NCBI GenBank assembly: GCA_026394025.1
Contig: JAPKZC010000462.1
Span: 1 to 19,239 of the forward strand
Direction of reading: 5' to 3'
Source of the DNA: Candidatus Solibacter sp.
GTDB lineage: Bacteria > Acidobacteriota > Terriglobia > Bryobacterales > Bryobacteraceae
DNA length: 19,239 nt
The translations under genes and the position numbers were made by a program. Positions 16,388 to 19,239 of this stretch are shown here, one piece after another. Position 1 is the stretch's first letter. Every line of letters starts with the position of its first letter. The notes under the pieces are model-generated. The model did no database searches. It worked only from the letters and a program-made list of their open reading frames with translations, and was not told where the DNA came from.

Positions 16388-19239
16388 GTGGGGCGTCTCA
16401 GATCCGCAACCCGTACACTGGCTGCCGCCTTCGGCACCGGTGTGCTTGTAGGGTTGACGGCTCTGACATGTCTCCTGTTCGGCCAGGCGGACCGGGCCAC
16501 GATTGAAGGCATCGTCAGCGATGCCGATGGCGCTCCGGTAGCGGCCGCGCACATTCTGATTGTGCGTCTCGAGACTAACGACGAAATTCTGCTCTCCACC
16601 AACGACTCGGGACGGTACGTGGTTCCCAATCTGCCGACGGGTTTGTACCGGGTGACAGCGTCCCGGGAAGGGTTTCGCCCGGCGGAGCTGAACAACGTGC
16701 GGCTGCCGTCACAAGCCACTGTCCGGGCTGACTTCAGCCTGCAACTGGGGTCCGTCACCACGCGCATGGAGGTGTTTTCGGAAGCGCCCATGCTGGATCA
16801 TTCAACTCCCACGTTGGGGACCCAACTGACGACCGACCAGATTCACGATTCCCCGCTGATGGTGACCGGCCGCAAGCGGGACATCACCGCCTTCCTGCAA
16901 TACCTTCCCGGTGTCACCACCGCTTCCACGTGGGCCGCCCGGGTCAACGGGTCGAACCCCGGCAACTCCGAAGTGTTTCTGGACGGCGCTCCGGCGAGCC
17001 AGGGCAACGCACGCGGCGCCATTCAGGAGAACGGGCCGGCCGTGGAACAGGTGGGCGAGTTCAGTGTCGTAACCAACTCGTTCGACGCCGAGTACGGCAG
17101 GACCGGGAGCTGGTTCACCAACGTCGTCATCCGGTCGGGTACGAACAAGGTGCACGGAAGCGTGTTCGACTACCTGGACAATGACGCGTTCAACGCACGA
17201 TCTTTCTTTCAAAGGAACCGGACGCGCATTCGACAGACCGAAGGGGGCCTCACGCTGGGCGCGCCGGTATACATCCCCGGGATCTATCACGGGCGCAACC
17301 GGACCTTCTTCTTTTTCGGTCAGCAACTGGTGTATTGGAACCAGTCGGCCGCGGGCGCGCTCTTCACGTCGCCGCGCGACGATTTCCGGAGTGGCGATTT
17401 CAGCAATCTGCGGAACGGATCGGGAGGGCTGGTTCCGGTCTTCGACCCGCGCAGCACGCGCCCCGATGGAGCCGCCGGATTTGTGCGCGACCAGTTTCCC
17501 GGCAACCGCGTGCCCGCGAGCCGGGTCAGCCCGGTCTCCGGGCGCATACTCGCGCTGATTCCGGAGCCGGACTTGCCGGCGGAGCAGGCAGCGAACTTCT
17601 ATAACCGTACCGGCGGCGGCAGCTATCGCAACTATGTTTCCACGGTCAAGTTCGACCACAGTTTTTCGACGGCCCACAAGATCGCGGTGACATACAGCGA
17701 CCAGTACAACCCCCGGGTCATTGCGGGCCAGGGATGGGGGCTGACCACTCCGCTCGAGGGATCGCAATCGCCGAAGTCGATTCACGACCGCACCGCCCGG
17801 CTGAATTACGACTACGTGGTGCGCAGCAACCTGCTGAACCATGTGACTGTCGGGGCGGACCGCTACCGCAACCGGACACAACAGCTATCGCAATTCCGGG
17901 GGTGGAACCAGAAGCTGGGGATCCAGGGAATGATGTGGGACCAGGGTGCGTTTCCGGTGGTCACTTTCAGCGGTGGAGTTGCCAGCCCGAGGGCGCTCGG
18001 GGGACCGGACTTTTCCACCAACGCCTCGGGCCGGATCACGGCAAGCGACACGCTGGCGTGGATCAAAGGACGCCACAGCCTGAAGTTCGGCGGCAACTAC
18101 TGGCCCGAATACGCCAACGCACGGGAAGGGTACCTGAGCAGCGGGAGCTTTACGTTCACCAACCTGACCACCAGCCAGCCGAACTCGCCGCAGTACACTT
18201 CTTTGGGCAGTTCGTTTGCGAGTTTCCTGCTGGGCGAGTTATCGAGCGGCGCCGTCGCGGAGCCTTACACCCGCGGAGCCCGCTACCGCTCCGGCGGCGC
18301 GTTCGTGCAGGACCAGTGGCGGGCCACGTCGCGCCTGACACTCTCCTACGGGCTGCGCTGGGAATGGAATTCGGCGCCGTTCGAACCGAACGGCGCAGCC
18401 AGCGGCTTCGACCCGACGGTTCCGAACCCGGCGGCAGGCGGGCGTCCAGGGGCGCTGGTTTTCGCCGGCAAGGGATCGGGGCGAAGCGGTGGCCGGTCGC
18501 TTTCCCGCGGCTGGTACCGGGGCTTCGGCCCGCACCTCGGTGCGGCCTACGCGGTCAATCCGAAAACCGTGGCGAAAGGATCTTTCAGCATTTATTATGC
18601 TCCCGGCTTTCGCACCCGGCTGATCGCCTACGGTTTCAACAACGGGTACAAGGCCACGTCGCCCACGGGCTACGACGCCGCCTACAATTGGAACGGCGCC
18701 TTCCCGCGGGACTTCCCGCGCGCACCGTTCATCGACCCCTCTTATCAGAACGACCAGCCGGTGAGTTCGATTCTGCCGGACACGTCGCGCATGCCGCAGA
18801 TCGCCACCTGGACCGCTGGCATGCAGCGGGCACTCACGCCCGACATGGCCGTGGAAGCCACTTACATCGGCAGCCACTCCACCCACTTGATTCTGGGCGC
18901 CGCGCAGTCCAACATGAATACGCTCGACGCGAGCTATCTCTCGTTGGGCAGCGTGTTGTTCCAGGACATCGCGTCTCCGGCGGCGGCGGCCGCGGGAATC
19001 GCCGAGCCCTATACCAGCTTCACAGGCCAGCGCAACCGTACCGTGGGACAGGCGCTGCGGCCCTATCCGCAGTACCTGGACGTGAGCGAAGAGTGGGGTC
19101 CGCGCGGCATTGCGCGCTTCCATTCGCTGCAACTGAAGCTCACCAAACGGTATGCCGACGGGTTGACGCTGCTGGCGTTCTACACCTGGTCGAAAAACAT
19201 GACCAATGTGGAAGGCGGGCCAATCGACCTGGGCCCGAC
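16388..19239 (+). CDS. TonB-dependent Oar-like outer-membrane receptor (3' partial)
   Basis: At least 950 residues, open to the right edge. A signal peptide (residues 1 to about 34, hydrophobic core FGTGVLVGLTALTCLLFG) is followed by a carboxypeptidase-regulatory-like beta domain (about 37-120: IEGIVSDADGAPVAAAHILI, NDSGRYVVPNLPTGLYRVTA, REGFRP). A plug domain follows (VFLDGAPASQG; EFSVVTNSFDAEYGRTGS; VVIRSGTNKVHGSVFDYL), then the long beta-barrel with Oar-type segments (FVQDQWRATSRLTLSYGLRWEW; FGPHLGAAYAV; FYTWSKNM). Such proteins sit in the outer membrane and are thought to import or export large substrates such as glycans or peptides with TonB energy. GTG 16388 is chosen for its AAAGGGGG ribosome site and the intact signal peptide. 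No STN signalling domain precedes the regulatory-like domain. The frame has no break. It is divergent from the sigma/anti-sigma pair, which may control it. Confidence 0.92.
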   Translation, partial: MGRLRSATRTLAAAFGTGVLVGLTALTCLLFGQADRATIEGIVSDADGAPVAAAHILIVRLETNDEILLSTNDSGRYVVPNLPTGLYRVTASREGFRPAELNNVRLPSQATVRADFSLQLGSVTTRMEVFSEAPMLDHSTPTLGTQLTTDQIHDSPLMVTGRKRDITAFLQYLPGVTTASTWAARVNGSNPGNSEVFLDGAPASQGNARGAIQENGPAVEQVGEFSVVTNSFDAEYGRTGSWFTNVVIRSGTNKVHGSVFDYLDNDAFNARSFFQRNRTRIRQTEGGLTLGAPVYIPGIYHGRNRTFFFFGQQLVYWNQSAAGALFTSPRDDFRSGDFSNLRNGSGGLVPVFDPRSTRPDGAAGFVRDQFPGNRVPASRVSPVSGRILALIPEPDLPAEQAANFYNRTGGGSYRNYVSTVKFDHSFSTAHKIAVTYSDQYNPRVIAGQGWGLTTPLEGSQSPKSIHDRTARLNYDYVVRSNLLNHVTVGADRYRNRTQQLSQFRGWNQKLGIQGMMWDQGAFPVVTFSGGVASPRALGGPDFSTNASGRITASDTLAWIKGRHSLKFGGNYWPEYANAREGYLSSGSFTFTNLTTSQPNSPQYTSLGSSFASFLLGELSSGAVAEPYTRGARYRSGGAFVQDQWRATSRLTLSYGLRWEWNSAPFEPNGAASGFDPTVPNPAAGGRPGALVFAGKGSGRSGGRSLSRGWYRGFGPHLGAAYAVNPKTVAKGSFSIYYAPGFRTRLIAYGFNNGYKATSPTGYDAAYNWNGAFPRDFPRAPFIDPSYQNDQPVSSILPDTSRMPQIATWTAGMQRALTPDMAVEATYIGSHSTHLILGAAQSNMNTLDASYLSLGSVLFQDIASPAAAAAGIAEPYTSFTGQRNRTVGQALRPYPQYLDVSEEWGPRGIARFHSLQLKLTKRYADGLTLLAFYTWSKNMTNVEGGPIDLGP

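Noticed and set aside
16802..17881. 359-codon minus-strand open frame inside the receptor gene
   Set aside because: The + strand frame from 16388 is unbroken and matches the plug and barrel of Oar-like receptors; the minus frame has no domain character.

Overview
The window is high-GC bacterial chromosome, most probably from an Acidobacteriota of the Solibacter/Bryobacter type. That assignment is inferred from gene content: a 'VWFA-related' secreted protein of the acidobacterial kind, an Oar-like TonB-dependent receptor with an N-terminal carboxypeptidase-regulatory-like domain, a DUF5107-TPR secreted protein, a YfhO-type membrane protein and two ECF sigma factors. No rRNA or tRNA gene, CRISPR array, phage gene or intact insertion sequence was seen.

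Left part (1-4749, + strand). The window opens inside ftsH, whose stop overlaps the start of a HAD phosphatase of the phosphoglycolate phosphatase type. Next comes a compact operon: an ECF sigma factor, a 73-aa single-pass membrane protein coupled to it by an ATGA overlap (a candidate minimal anti-sigma factor), and a 138-aa multi-pass membrane protein behind a near-perfect Shine-Dalgarno. A 198-bp gap with a long-loop inverted repeat and a 10-bp direct repeat leads to a solitary nucleotidyltransferase-fold gene.

Middle part (4899-11231). A large secreted DUF5107-TPR protein (-) is divergent from a two-gene + unit, a VWFA-related protein and a secreted GH13 cyclomaltodextrinase/neopullulanase-like enzyme, overlapping by 35 bp. 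All three appear exported, and together they look like an envelope or extracellular glucan-handling locus. A 64-aa protein with four DnaJ-type Cys motifs follows.

Right part (11247-19239). A YfhO-like membrane protein is translationally coupled to an upstream acylphosphatase (both -). After a 224-bp gap comes a sigma/anti-sigma pair (-): an ECF factor followed by a 578-aa protein with an HxxxCxxC zinc-finger anti-sigma head, one membrane helix and a large extracytoplasmic domain that I cannot assign. A TonB-dependent Oar-like receptor runs divergently from it off the right edge. Receptor, sigma and anti-sigma share a 184-bp intergenic region with a perfect 9-bp-stem palindrome. The layout suggests a surface-signalling circuit, but the usual FecA/FecR signatures (STN and FecR domains) are not evident, and this is the most interesting candidate system here. 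Several genes also have a TATAAT-like hexamer only 8-16 nt upstream of the start codon, suggesting leaderless or very short-leader transcripts.
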